From: SG8-30 sp963715485
GTDB lineage: Bacteria; Pseudomonadota; Gammaproteobacteria; Steroidobacterales; Steroidobacteraceae
Length of the DNA stretch: 64,000 nt
Assembly (NCBI GenBank): GCA_963715485.1
Contig: OY970244.1
Span: 1 to 64,000 of the forward strand
Reading direction: 5' to 3'
The notes beneath the pieces were generated by a model. It searched no databases. It saw only the letters and a list, made by a program, of their open reading frames with translations, and was not told the DNA's origin. How positions within the stretch are numbered: position 1 is the first letter of the stretch; each line of letters opens with the position of its first letter. The position numbers were made by a program, and so were the translations under genes. Positions 9,334 through 17,551 of the stretch are shown one piece after another.

Positions 9334-9813
9334 TCAGCCCGCCGGCGGCTCCATCATGCTCTGCGAGTAGTTCTCCAGCCCGACGCGCTGGATCAGCTCC
9401 AGCTGCGTCTCGAGCCAGTCGATGTGCTCTTCCTCGGAGTCGAGGATGGCCGCGAACAGGTCACGGCTGACGTAGTCGCCGAGCTGCTCGCAATCGGCAA
9501 TCGCCGCCCTCAGGTCCGGATGGGCCCTGCGCTCGAGCGCAAGGTCGCACTCGAGGATCTCGACCACGGTCTCGCCGATCAGCAGCTTGTCGAGGTCCTG
9601 CAGGTTGGGCAGCCCCTCCAGGAACAGGATGCGCTGGATCAGCACGTCCGCGTGCTTCATCTCGTCCACAGACTCGTGCTGCGAATGCTTGGCGAGTTTC
9701 CCCAACCCCCAGTTCTCGAACATGCGCGAGTGCAGGAAGTACTGGTTGATGGCGGTGAGTTCGTTGCGCAGGACCTTGTTCAGGTGCGCGATGACCTTGG
9801 GGTCGCCCTTCAT
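9334..9813 (-). CDS. bfr: Bacterioferritin
   Basis: This is a 159-residue iron-storage protein that forms a 24-subunit shell and oxidises Fe2+ at a di-iron site. All ferroxidase ligands are present at standard positions: E18, E51, H54, E94, E127 and H130. M52, the haem ligand, is also present. E. coli Bfr is 158 residues, so the gene is full length. It follows bfd by 48 bases in a bfd-bfr unit, and a Fur-like box lies upstream of bfd, consistent with iron-dependent expression. A tRNA gene lies 40 bases downstream on the same strand. Confidence 0.96.
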   Translation of the reverse strand: MKGDPKVIAHLNKVLRNELTAINQYFLHSRMFENWGLGKLAKHSQHESVDEMKHADVLIQRILFLEGLPNLQDLDKLLIGETVVEILECDLALERRAHPDLRAAIADCEQLGDYVSRDLFAAILDSEEEHIDWLETQLELIQRVGLENYSQSMMEPPAG

Positions 9814-9861
9814 GGCCCCTCCATTCGGATCGTTGATTGAAGACGTGCCCCGGGGGGCAAG

Positions 9862-10074
9862 TTAGGCAGGTTGCACTGCGAGCGCGCCAGGATCAAGTGC
9901 GCGGCAACGACGGCCGAGGGCCTCGTCGACGATCTCCCGCGCCATGGGCTCGCAGCGGCCGCAGCATGTGGCCACCTTGGTCAGCGACTGCACCTCGCCG
10001 AAGGAGCTGCAGCCGGACGACGCGGCCTTGCGCAGGTCGCGGTCCTTTACGGCATTGCAGACACATACGTACAT
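9862..10074 (-). CDS. bfd: Bacterioferritin-associated ferredoxin
   Basis: This is a 70-residue [2Fe-2S] protein that docks on bacterioferritin and reduces its haem to release stored iron. It begins MYVCVCNAVKDRDL and carries the four cluster cysteines C4, C6, C38 and C41 in the CxC...CxxC arrangement, as in E. coli Bfd. ATG 10074 is chosen because all relatives begin at this point; an upstream in-frame ATG at 10110 would add 12 non-conserved residues. It is the promoter-proximal gene of a bfd-bfr pair, with a Fur-like operator about 45-65 bases upstream. Confidence 0.95.
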   Translation of the reverse strand: MYVCVCNAVKDRDLRKAASSGCSSFGEVQSLTKVATCCGRCEPMAREIVDEALGRRCRALDPGALAVQPA

Positions 10075-10116
10075 GGCGCTAAGGATGCTTGTCGGATGGG
10101 GAGTCGACATCAGTAT

Positions 10117-10137
10117 AAATGCTAATCATTCTCATTT
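10117..10137. promoter_or_regulatory. Fur box upstream of bfd
   Basis: The core TGCTAATCATTCTCA (10120-10134) is a 7-1-7 inverted repeat differing from the Fur consensus TGATAATNATTATCA at only two positions, and flanking AAA/TTT extends the symmetry. It sits in the divergent spacer between bfd and the HiPIP gene, 43 bases from the bfd start. The natural reading is iron-responsive control of bfd-bfr. Confidence 0.8.
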
Positions 10138-10274
10138 GCAACAAGTCCTGTTGGCTCAGTGACTTAGGTTGCTGAGGCGATTCGAACTTGCCACGATGAT
10201 CCCGGTCGAACGGTCGGGCATCGTTCGAGACCAGACCTTGTGCGGCCCGCCGGATTTCCCCAAGGAGTTAAACA

Positions 10275-10622
10275 ATGAGTGAAGTCAGGATTTCGCGTCG
10301 TAGCCTGCTGAAGGGCGCGCTGCTCACGGTGGCCACCGTGCCGGCGGCATCGCTGCTGTCCCGCCAGGCCTTGGCCGCCAACCCGCTGGTCGACCCGAAC
10401 GACGCACAGGCCAAGAGCCTCGGCTACGTGCATGACGCCGCCAAGGTGGACGCCAAGGCGAACCCGAACTACAAGGCCGGCCAGAAGTGCGACAACTGCA
10501 TCCAGTACACGGGGAAGGCAGGCGACGCGGAAGGCGGCTGCAACCTGTTCCCGGGCAAGAACGTGAAGGCCGCGGGCTGGTGCAAGGTGTGGGTACTCAA
10601 GCCCGGCGCTTCGCTCGGCTGA
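10275..10622 (+). CDS. High-potential iron-sulfur protein (HiPIP), Tat-exported
   Basis: This is a 115-residue precursor of a small periplasmic [4Fe-4S] electron carrier. Residues 7-13 read SRRSLLK, a twin-arginine signal, followed by a hydrophobic stretch and an Ala-Leu-Ala cleavage site near residue 35. The mature part has the HiPIP cysteine pattern C72, C75, C89 and C103 (CDNC, GGC, GWC). HiPIPs carry electrons between the cytochrome bc1 complex and a reaction centre, oxidase or reductase; no such partner gene is in this window. AAGGAG lies about 8 bases before the ATG. It ends at a strong terminator, so it is a single-gene unit. Confidence 0.93.
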   Translation: MSEVRISRRSLLKGALLTVATVPAASLLSRQALAANPLVDPNDAQAKSLGYVHDAAKVDAKANPNYKAGQKCDNCIQYTGKAGDAEGGCNLFPGKNVKAAGWCKVWVLKPGASLG

Positions 10623-10648
10623 TACGTCGCCACGTTTCCATGTCGGGG

Positions 10649-10686
10649 CGGCCCGGCGGCGCGCAAGCGCCCCGGGCCGTCTTGTT
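10649..10686 (+). terminator. Rho-independent terminator after the HiPIP gene
   Basis: CGGCCCGG and GGCGC (10649-10662) pair with GCGCC and CGGGCCG (10667-10679) around a GCAA loop, with one C:C mismatch. TCTTGTTT follows on the plus strand. It lies between the convergent HiPIP and Lrp-family genes. Confidence 0.8.
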
Positions 10687-10718
10687 TCCGGCACCCGCAG
10701 TGTCCGCGATGCCGTCCT

Positions 10719-11195
10719 TCATGCGTAGTCCAGCGGCAGCGCCGTGGTGTGCTTCATCTCCTCCATCGAGAAGCTGGAGTTCACGTCGGCCAGTTCGATC
10801 CGTTCGATCAGGCGCTTGTACACCGCGTCATAGCCGGCGATGTCGGGCACGACCACGCGCAGCAGGTAGTCGATCTCGCCGCTCATGCGATAAGCCTCGA
10901 CGACCTCGGGAATGCCTTCCAGCGCGCGCCGGAACTGCTCCAGCCACTCGGCGCTGTGGCGGTTGGTGCGGATGGCCACGAACACCGACACAGGCACGTT
11001 GAGCGCTGCCGGATCGAGCAGCGCGACACGGCGGCGGATCACTCCCTCCTCCTCCAGCTTCTGGATCCGTCGCCAGCACGGCGTGGTCGACAGTCCGATG
11101 CGCTCGGCAATCTCGGCCACGGGCGTCATGGCGTCCCGCTGCAGGATGGCCAGGATCTGCAGGTCCCTGGCGTCTAGTTCATTTTTCTGTTTCAT
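10719..11195 (-). CDS. Lrp/AsnC family transcriptional regulator
   Basis: This is a 158-residue cytoplasmic DNA-binding protein. Residues about 6-65 form the AsnC-type helix-turn-helix (LDARDLQILAILQRDA, VAEIAERIGLSTTPCWRRIQKLEEEGVI). Residues about 70-145 are the RAM ligand-binding domain (FVAIRTNRH, VVEAYRMSGEIDYLLRVVVPD). Such proteins respond to amino acids or related ligands and often control a divergent neighbour. Here the divergent gene is a class V PLP enzyme 120 bases away, so regulation of that enzyme by a cysteine-like or other amino acid is a reasonable inference. Confidence 0.9.
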   Translation of the reverse strand: MKQKNELDARDLQILAILQRDAMTPVAEIAERIGLSTTPCWRRIQKLEEEGVIRRRVALLDPAALNVPVSVFVAIRTNRHSAEWLEQFRRALEGIPEVVEAYRMSGEIDYLLRVVVPDIAGYDAVYKRLIERIELADVNSSFSMEEMKHTTALPLDYA

Positions 11196-11315
11196 CGATC
11201 ATTTGTAGCATTATTTTCTTTTTCTTACTTCAATAGCGACACCGAAAGCAAGTCCTTGGCTCTCCCCGGGTGTTACCGTTCCAGCACCATCCGGGTCGGA
11301 GGGGGGAACCCTGTC

Positions 11316-13016
11316 GTGCTGCCCTGTGAGCTGCGGCTCGAAAACCTGCGGGACGAGATCATCGGGATCGACTCACCCATCGACACGCCCTTCGGCGAGC
11401 GACCGATGGTGTACTGCGACTACACGGCCTCCGGTCGCTCGCTGCTGTTCGTGGAGCGCTACCTGCAGGGCCTGCTGCAGACCTACGCCAACACGCACAC
11501 CGAGGACGACGTCACCGGGCGCAGCACCTCGCGCCTGCTGCGCGAGGCCGAACAGGCCATCAAGCGCGCTGTGAACGCGGGGCCGCACGGTCGCATCGTC
11601 GCCTCCGGCACCGGCGCGACGGGCGCCATCGCCAAGCTGCAGCAACTGCTCGGCGTGGCGATCCCGCCGGCAACGAGGGACCTGCTCGACCGGCAGCTCC
11701 GCGAGTTCCTCGGGGAAGGGCGTGCAATGGAATTCCAGGCCTGGCGCCGGGATCACCAGCCGGTGGTGTTCGTCGGACCCTACGAGCACCACTCGAACGA
11801 GATCTCCTGGCGGCAGGGCCTGGCCACGATCGTGCCGGTGGATCTGGCCGCGGACGGCAGCATCGACCTCGACCACCTCGAACGGTTGCTGCAGGATCCC
11901 GCCCATGCCGGACGGCTGCGCATCGGGTCGTTCTCCGCCGCCTCCAACGTGACCGGCATGAAGACCGACGTGCAACGCATCGCCTCGCTGCTGCACCGGC
12001 ACGATGCGCTCGCCTGCTTCGACTATGCAGCCAGCGGCCCCTACGTCGAGATCGACATGAACCCGGGCGGCGACAGCTGGCTCGACGCCATCTTCGTCTC
12101 GCCCCACAAGTTCCTCGGCGGGCCCGGTTCCAGCGGCATCCTCGTGTTCAACGACCGACTGTACCGGCGCGACCTGCCGCCCAGCGTCGCCGGCGGCGGC
12201 ACCGTCGACTACGTCAGCCCGGACGACCAGGACTTCATCGAGGACATCGAGGAGCGCGAGAAGGCCGGCACGCCCGGCATCCTGCAGACCCTTCGCGCCG
12301 CGCTCGCCTTCGAGGTCAAGCGTGCGCTGACCACCGATGTCATCGAGGCACGCGAGCAGGCGCTGCTGGAGCGGGCCCTTTCCCGCTGGACGGCACCCGA
12401 CGGTATCGACGTCCTCGGCAACCCCGACCCGGGCCGGCGCATCGGGATCGTATCGTTCAACGTCCGTGACCCGCGCGGCAGCTACCTTCACCCCAAGTTC
12501 GTCACGGCGCTCCTGAACGACCTGTTCGGCATCCAGTCGCGGGCCGGCTGCTCCTGCGCCGGGCCTTATGGCCACCGCTTGCTGGGTATCGGGCTCGACG
12601 TGTCGGAGCAGTACCGCGAGTGGGTGCGCAAGGGATACCACGGCATCAAGCCCGGCTGGTGCCGCATCGGCTTCCACTTCACCATGGACGACGCCGACGC
12701 GGACTACGTGATCGATGCCGTGCGCTTCGTCGCGCGGGCCGGCCATCACTTCCTGCCGCTCTATCGATTCGACGCGATGACCGGCGCCTGGCAGCACCAG
12801 GCTGCCCGGGATCCAGGGAACGTCCTGTCGCTGACTGAAGCCCTCGCGGCCGGTCCCGTGCTCACGACCGCGCTGCCGGCCAAGGAGCGCGCACGCCGTT
12901 ATGCCAGCCATCTTGCCGAGGCGGAGAAGCTGGCCGGATCGCTGGAAGCCACGCCCGGGCAGCCTGGCCGCGTCCTCGACGGCCGCTTCGGCGCGCTGCA
13001 GTTCTTCTCGACCTGA
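11316..13016 (+). CDS. Class V aminotransferase / cysteine desulfurase-like PLP enzyme
   Basis: This is a 566-residue PLP enzyme of the aminotransferase class V fold. Visible motifs are SGTGATGAIAKL (cofactor phosphate loop), GPYEHHSNEISWR with the ring-stacking His, ACFDYAASGPY with the PLP Asp, and SPHKFLGGPGSSG with the Schiff-base Lys near residue 264. A Cys-rich RAGCSCAGPYGHRLLG segment near residue 410 may be the sulfur-handling loop. It is far longer than IscS/SufS (about 400 residues) and no Fe-S assembly genes are adjacent, so the exact reaction (desulfurase, C-S lyase or other) is open. GTG 11316 is chosen because a GGAGGGGGGA purine run precedes it; an upstream ATG at 11256 adds 20 unlikely residues. 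Confidence 0.8.
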   Translation: MLPCELRLENLRDEIIGIDSPIDTPFGERPMVYCDYTASGRSLLFVERYLQGLLQTYANTHTEDDVTGRSTSRLLREAEQAIKRAVNAGPHGRIVASGTGATGAIAKLQQLLGVAIPPATRDLLDRQLREFLGEGRAMEFQAWRRDHQPVVFVGPYEHHSNEISWRQGLATIVPVDLAADGSIDLDHLERLLQDPAHAGRLRIGSFSAASNVTGMKTDVQRIASLLHRHDALACFDYAASGPYVEIDMNPGGDSWLDAIFVSPHKFLGGPGSSGILVFNDRLYRRDLPPSVAGGGTVDYVSPDDQDFIEDIEEREKAGTPGILQTLRAALAFEVKRALTTDVIEAREQALLERALSRWTAPDGIDVLGNPDPGRRIGIVSFNVRDPRGSYLHPKFVTALLNDLFGIQSRAGCSCAGPYGHRLLGIGLDVSEQYREWVRKGYHGIKPGWCRIGFHFTMDDADADYVIDAVRFVARAGHHFLPLYRFDAMTGAWQHQAARDPGNVLSLTEALAAGPVLTTALPAKERARRYASHLAEAEKLAGSLEATPGQPGRVLDGRFGALQFFST

Positions 13017-13050
13017 ACGGCAGGCGGATCGAAGCAGCGGGCCGCTGCAA

Positions 13051-13077
13051 AAGAAAAACCCCGCTTTTCAGCGGGGT
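13051..13077 (-). terminator. Orphan rho-independent terminator, leftward
   Basis: The stem ACCCCGC (13058-13064) pairs with GCGGGGT (13071-13077) around TTTTCA. On the minus strand it is followed by TTTTTCTTTT. Its T-tract faces left, so it serves a transcript coming from the right, where no recognised minus-strand gene exists. It could act partly as a stem-loop end for the plus-strand PLP gene. Confidence 0.7.
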
Positions 13078-13235
13078 CAGGTCCCTCTTGGTTCGTCGTC
13101 GGGCCGGTGGTCCGGCGTTTTATCGTTGTCTTTATGCTGGGCCACGCTCACGGCGGCCCTTTTTCCCCTGGCGTATCGACCTTCCCTCGTCGCGCCGACC
13201 CTGCCGCGCCTGCCGCGGCTGCCGGGCGCTCGCAT
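13077..13235 (-). CDS. Possible small protein ORF ending at an intrinsic terminator
   Basis: A 52-codon minus-strand reading frame starts at ATG 13235 and stops with TGA at 13077-13079, where the final A is the first base of the intrinsic terminator stem. The predicted peptide is Arg-rich at its N-terminal half and charged at its end (KDNDKTPDHRPDDEPRGT). A GAGAG lies about 6 bases upstream of the ATG. I recognise no family. High GC makes chance frames common, so this could equally be part of a non-coding transcript or nothing. The case rests on its fit between a promoter-like element and a terminator. Confidence 0.25.
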   Translation of the reverse strand: MRAPGSRGRRGRVGATREGRYARGKRAAVSVAQHKDNDKTPDHRPDDEPRGT

Positions 13236-13257
13236 CCCCAGCTCTCACCACCGGACA

Positions 13258-13274
13258 ATCAAGTTACGTGCCAG
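13258..13274 (-). promoter_or_regulatory. Sigma-54-like promoter element
   Basis: On the minus strand the sequence reads CTGGCACGTAACTTGAT. It matches the sigma-54 -24/-12 pattern YTGGCACGNNNNTTGCW except for A in place of C in the -12 GC, with the correct 10-base spacing after the -24 GG. A start site near 13248 would give a leftward RNA of about 200 bases ending at the 13051-13077 terminator. The -12 mismatch lowers confidence. Confidence 0.35.
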
Positions 13275-13427
13275 ACTTGTGACAGTGCTTAGAAATCATC
13301 AGGTTGCGGCAGCCGTCCGTCCGGCGGGCCGGCAGCTTATGTTCAAACTGTAAGAAATCTCGACAGGTCGAGTCTGGCCCGAAACGCGCACGGCCCCGCG
13401 GCCGCGCACCGCTAGAATCGTCACACC

Positions 13428-14351
13428 ATGAGCAAAGACGAAGACCCGCGTTTCCGCCAGGCGCCCCCGCCGCGGAATCGTGCACCCAGGCGGCGGGCGA
13501 AGCCGGCCGCGCCGGCCCAGGTACCGGAGGGACCGCCCGGCACCGAACGGTTGCAGAAGGTGCTGGCCGATGCCGGCGTCGCGTCACGGCGCGACTGCGA
13601 ATTGGCCGTGCGCGCCGGCCGCGTCCGTGTGAACGGCCGGACCGTGCGCGAACTGCCGTGCTGGGTCCGGCCCGACAACGACCTCGTCGAGTGGGACGGT
13701 GACATCATCGACGTCAGCCGGCGCCGGCGCCTCGACCAGTCGTATCTGTACTTCGCGGTCAACAAGCCCAAGGGCGTCATCTCGACCGCGCGCGACCCAC
13801 AGGGCCGGCCGCACGTGGTCAGCCTCGTGAATGCGGCATTACCGCGCGGCCAGCGCGTCTACCCGGTCGGACGCCTGGACGCGGATTCGACCGGGTTGAT
13901 GCTCCTGACCAACGACGGCGAGCTGGCGCACCGGCTGGCCCACCCGCGCTACGAGATCGAGAAGGGCTACCGCGTCACGGTCGAGGGCGTCCTCGACGCC
14001 GAGGTGATCGCGACGCTGAAGCGGGGCATGTACCTCGCCGACCCCAAGGCGATCGCGCACAGCAAGGGAGGACGGCGCAGCGGCAGCGCCAAGCGTGCAG
14101 CGATGGAATCGCTTCGGGTGCTGCGTTCCACCAAGGACCGGCGCAGCGGCGGCCTGTCGCTCCTGTCCGTGACGCTGAAGGAAGGCCAGAACCGCGAGAT
14201 TCGCCGCCTGCTGGCCCGTGTCGGGCTGAAGGTCCGCAAGCTCGAGCGCGTGTCCATCGGGCCGCTGCAGCTTAAGGGCCTGAAGCCCGGCAGCTTCCGC
14301 GCGCTGACCGCCGCGGAGGTGACGGCGCTCAGGCGCTCGGTCATGCTCTGA
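13428..14351 (+). CDS. rRNA pseudouridine synthase, RsuA/RluB family
   Basis: This is a 307-residue enzyme that converts a specific rRNA uridine to pseudouridine. A basic, proline-rich tail (1-37) is followed by an S4 RNA-binding domain (LQKVLADAGVASRRDCELAVRAGRV) and the synthase domain. The catalytic Asp lies in GRLDADSTGLMLLTND, and further family motifs are VNKPKGVIST and EGQNREIRRLLARVGLKV. Overall layout resembles RluB, which modifies 23S rRNA position 2605, but RluE, RluF and RsuA are close relatives, so the target is not certain. Its stop lies just left of a palindromic repeat that leads into hrpB. Confidence 0.9.
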   Translation: MSKDEDPRFRQAPPPRNRAPRRRAKPAAPAQVPEGPPGTERLQKVLADAGVASRRDCELAVRAGRVRVNGRTVRELPCWVRPDNDLVEWDGDIIDVSRRRRLDQSYLYFAVNKPKGVISTARDPQGRPHVVSLVNAALPRGQRVYPVGRLDADSTGLMLLTNDGELAHRLAHPRYEIEKGYRVTVEGVLDAEVIATLKRGMYLADPKAIAHSKGGRRSGSAKRAAMESLRVLRSTKDRRSGGLSLLSVTLKEGQNREIRRLLARVGLKVRKLERVSIGPLQLKGLKPGSFRALTAAEVTALRRSVML

Positions 14352-14353
14352 CC

Positions 14354-14400
14354 GGGGACATTCCTATCTTCCTTTTTTCAAGGAAAACAGGAATGTCCCC
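14354..14400. repeat. REP-like palindrome with GGGGACATTCCT arms
   Basis: Left arm GGGGACATTCCT (14354-14365) and right arm AGGAATGTCCCC (14389-14400) are perfect 12-bp complements, and an inner TTCCTT/AAGGAA pair extends the hairpin. The GGGGACA core recurs in a different form at 62809-62879. Elements of this kind are typical of REP sequences mobilised by RAYT (Y1) transposases; no such transposase is in the window. The right arm contains the start codon of hrpB. Confidence 0.7.
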
Positions 14401-16904
14401 CATTTCGTCGCTGCCGATTGCACCACTGCTGCCGACGGTCGTCGGGACGCTGGGCGAGGCCGGCGCCGCAGTGCTGCAGGCCCCGCCGGGTGCCGGCAAG
14501 AGCACGGGCGTGCCGCTGGCGCTGCTGCAGGCGGACTGGCTGCGCGGCCAGCAGGTCCTGATGCTAGAGCCGCGGCGTCTCGCCGCCCGCGCCGTTGCGA
14601 TGCGCATGTCCGCCATGCTTGGCGAGGCGGTCGGCGGGCAGGTCGGCTATCGCACGCGCCTGGACACCAAGGTCTCCGCAGCGACGCAGCTGACGGTGCT
14701 GACGGAAGGCGTCCTGACCCGCATGCTGCAGGCCGACCCGGCGCTGGAGGGCGTCGGGCTCGTCATCTTCGACGAATTCCACGAGCGCAGCCTGAATGCC
14801 GACCTCGGCCTTGCGCTCTGCCTCGACGCACGCGCCACGTTGCGCGAGGACCTGCGTCTGCTCGTGATGTCGGCGACGCTCGACACCGCCCCGGTCGCCG
14901 CATTGCTCGGCGGCGCGCCGGTGCTGACCAGCGAGGGCCGCGCCTTTCCCGTCGAGACGCGCCACCTCCCGCGGCCGGAGGCCCGGGCGCTCACCGCTGC
15001 AACGGCGCGAGCCGTGCGCACGGCGCTCGGCTCCGACGAGGGCGACCTCCTCGTGTTCCTGCCCGGCGCAGCCGAGATCCGGCGCGTGGAGCGGCAACTG
15101 CAGGAGGAGGCGCTGCCGCGCGGCGTGGCGGTGCACACCCTGTTCGGCGACCTGCCCGCCGCGGCACAGGATGCCGCGCTGGCGCCGGCCGCCTCGGGAC
15201 GGCGCAAGGTCGTGCTCGCGACGGCGATTGCCGAGACATCGCTGACCATCGAGGGCGTGCGGGTAGTGATCGACGCCGGCCTTGCACGCAGCGCCCGCTT
15301 CGATCCGGTGACGGGGATGAGCGGACTGGTGACCACGCGCGTCTCGCGCGCCGCGGCCGACCAGCGGCGCGGCCGCGCCGGTCGCACTGCAGCGGGCGTG
15401 TGCTACCGGCTGTGGCCGGAGCACGAGACCCGCAGCCTGGAGCCGGCCGCGCCGCCGGAGATCACGAACGCGGACCTCGCCCCGCTGGCTCTCGACCTCG
15501 CTGCCTGGGGTGTCGCCGACCCGGCCGACCTCGCATTCCTCGACCCACCGCCCGCCGCCAATCTCGCCCAGGCCCGCGACCTGCTGGCCCGCCTCGGTGC
15601 ACTCGACGCCGCGGGCCGCATCACCCCCGAGGGACGGATCATGGACCGGCTCGGGGCGCATCCCCGGCTGGCGCACATGCTGCTCGCAGGGGAACGCCTC
15701 GGCGCGGCAGGGCTGGCCTGCGACCTCGCCGCAATACTCTCGGAGCGCGACCTGCTGCGCGGTCCGGGTAGTGTGCAGGATGCGGACATCGCGCTGCGGG
15801 TCGACCTGCTGCATGGCCGCGGCCAGCCGCCGGCGGGGAGCGATGTCGACCGCGGCGCGCTCTCCCGGGCGCGCAAGCTGGCGGCCGCCTGGCGCCGCCA
15901 GCTGCGCGCCGCCGACGCAGCAGCGACCGGCCCGCGCCGTGAGGGCCTGCTGCTCGCCGCGGCCTATCCCGATCGCATCGGTGCCGCGCGCGGGGACGGG
16001 CGCTTCCTGCTCTCCGGCGGTCGCGGCGCACTGTTCCGGGAGCCACAGGGGCTCTCGCGCAGCCCCTACATCGTCACGGCCGAGCTCGACGCGGGCGAGC
16101 GGGAGGCGCGGATCTTCCTCGCCGCAGCACTGCTGCGCTCCGACATCGAGGCCCACCTCCCGGAGCTGTTGCGCAGTGAAGAGGTGATCTGCTGGGATGC
16201 GGGTGAACGCGCCGTCATGGCACGTCGCGAGCGACGGCTCGGCGCCATCCTGTTCGACGAAGCGCGGCTCGAGGACGCAGACCCCGCGCAGGTCACTGTC
16301 CGCCATGCTCGAGGGCGTTCGCCAGCTCGGTGCCTGCGCGCTGCCGTGGTCGGCAAGCGCCAGGTCCCTGCAGCAGCGGTCGGAGTTCCTTCGCCGGCAC
16401 CTGCATGCCGACGATCCTCAGTGGCCCGCCCTCGACGATGCGACCCTGATGCGCGACCTGGAGGCCTGGCTCGCACCGTGGCTCGATGGCGTGACGCGTC
16501 AATCGCACCTCGAGCGCCTCGACCTGCGCAACATCCTCGCGGCGCGCTTCAGCTACGGGCAGCTGCAGGAGATCGACCGTCTCGCCCCGACGCAGCTCGA
16601 GGCGCCGAGTGGCTCGCGCATCCCGATCGACTACTCGGATCCCGACGCGCCGTTCGTCGCGGTGCGGCTGCAGGAAGTCTTCGGGCTGATGCGCACGCCA
16701 GCGGTCGCCGGCGGGCGGGTGCCGCTGACGCTGCACCTGCTGTCGCCCGCGCGCCGGCCGGTACAGGTCACCCGCGACCTGGAAAGCTTCTGGAGCCGGG
16801 GCTACGCGGAGGTCCGCAAGGAACTGAAGGGCCGCTACCCGAAGCATTACTGGCCGGAGGACCCGCTCACGGCGACGGCGACCCGACGCGTCCGCCCGAA
16901 GTAG
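14393..16904 (+). CDS. hrpB: ATP-dependent RNA helicase HrpB, frameshifted
   Basis: This is a DEAH-box helicase of about 837 residues. Motifs in order are Walker A PPGAGKST (about 32-39), EPRRLAARAVA, DEFHERS (DExH), the SAT motif MSATLD, ATAIAETSLTI, and QRRGRAGR (motif VI). The HrpB-specific C-terminal domain ends with YPKHYWPEDP. The frame breaks near 16290-16305: it leaves the first frame after DPAQVTV and resumes as AMLEGVRQLG in the next, explained by one extra base. The ATG at 14393 lies inside the right arm of the upstream palindrome, with AGGAAAACAGGA supplying the ribosome site. HrpB function is poorly defined; roles in RNA turnover are proposed. Confidence 0.88.
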
Positions 16905-17019
16905 GCTGGCGAAGCCGCTGGAACAGCTCTGGGCCGACACCGGGGCGACCAGGCCGCGAGCCCCTGCAATCGGCGCGATTCCAGGGACAGCCAGCTGCGC
17001 TGAGCGCGGCGGGACGCCG

Positions 17020-17358
17020 TTACCGCAGGCTGCGCCAGGATCCGGCGTTCACCACCTTCGTGAATCCCAGGCCCTTCAGCCTGTGCCGGGCCATGGCGCT
17101 GCGCGTCCCCGAGGCGCAGAACACGACCACCCATTTCTGCGGGTCGAGCTCCGATGCGCGCCGCGCGATCTCGTCCATCGGGATGTTCACGCTGCCGGGC
17201 ACGTTGCCGCCGGCGAACTCGGCGGCGCTGCGCACGTCCACGAGCTGCGCGCCCTCCTTCACCAGGTCGGGAAGCCTTCGCCGAACGAGCCATGCAGAAC
17301 CGAAGCGCCAGGCGATGTAGGCGACCGCCAGCAGCAGGATCAGGTAATCGATGCGCAT
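17020..17358 (-). CDS. Membrane-anchored rhodanese-domain protein
   Basis: This is a 112-residue protein. An N-terminal hydrophobic helix (4-20) anchors it, and a single rhodanese domain follows (LVDVRSAAEFAGGNVPGSVNIP). The sulfur-carrying Cys is C81 in CASGTRSA. Rhodaneses transfer sulfane sulfur to thiophilic acceptors. The domain probably sits on the inner membrane face; orientation is not certain. Its neighbour on the other strand is an O-acetylhomoserine sulfhydrylase, another sulfur enzyme, though the two genes are divergent rather than in one operon. Confidence 0.88.
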   Translation of the reverse strand: MRIDYLILLLAVAYIAWRFGSAWLVRRRLPDLVKEGAQLVDVRSAAEFAGGNVPGSVNIPMDEIARRASELDPQKWVVVFCASGTRSAMARHRLKGLGFTKVVNAGSWRSLR

Positions 17359-17551
17359 GCTCTCACTCCGTCAACGACCGGCATTGTGCGGGCGGGATGA
17401 TAGCGGATGAGGGTGGGCGGCACCGGCCGCTTGCCAGCCACAAACCGCCGGTTCGCCGGCCAGCATGAACGGTTATGCGATTGTGGTTGCGGCGGCGCGC
17501 GTGAAGCCGCTACTTTCGTCAGCCATCCCTTTCACGACCAGGACACCCTCA

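Larger units (their letters stand above)
13017..13427. other. Intergenic region with orphan leftward signals
   Basis: This 411-base gap between the class V enzyme and the pseudouridine synthase gene holds the orphan terminator, the 52-codon frame and the sigma-54-like element described separately. Toward the right it is less GC-rich (around 13255-13370) and includes the promoter region of the pseudouridine synthase gene. I see no tRNA, insertion sequence or other known RNA. Confidence 0.6.

Noticed and set aside
13107..13292. A 61-codon plus-strand frame in the 13.1 kb gap
   Set aside because: No ribosome site and Pro/Ala-rich composition; the strand signals (terminator, promoter-like element) face the other way.
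12901..13353. A plus-strand 150-codon frame running past the end of the PLP enzyme gene
   Set aside because: It is out of frame with the enzyme, overlaps the terminator hairpin, and shows no domain or ribosome site.
17359..17551. A SAM or SAH riboswitch upstream of metY
   Set aside because: I could not find the conserved cores of the known classes in this leader.
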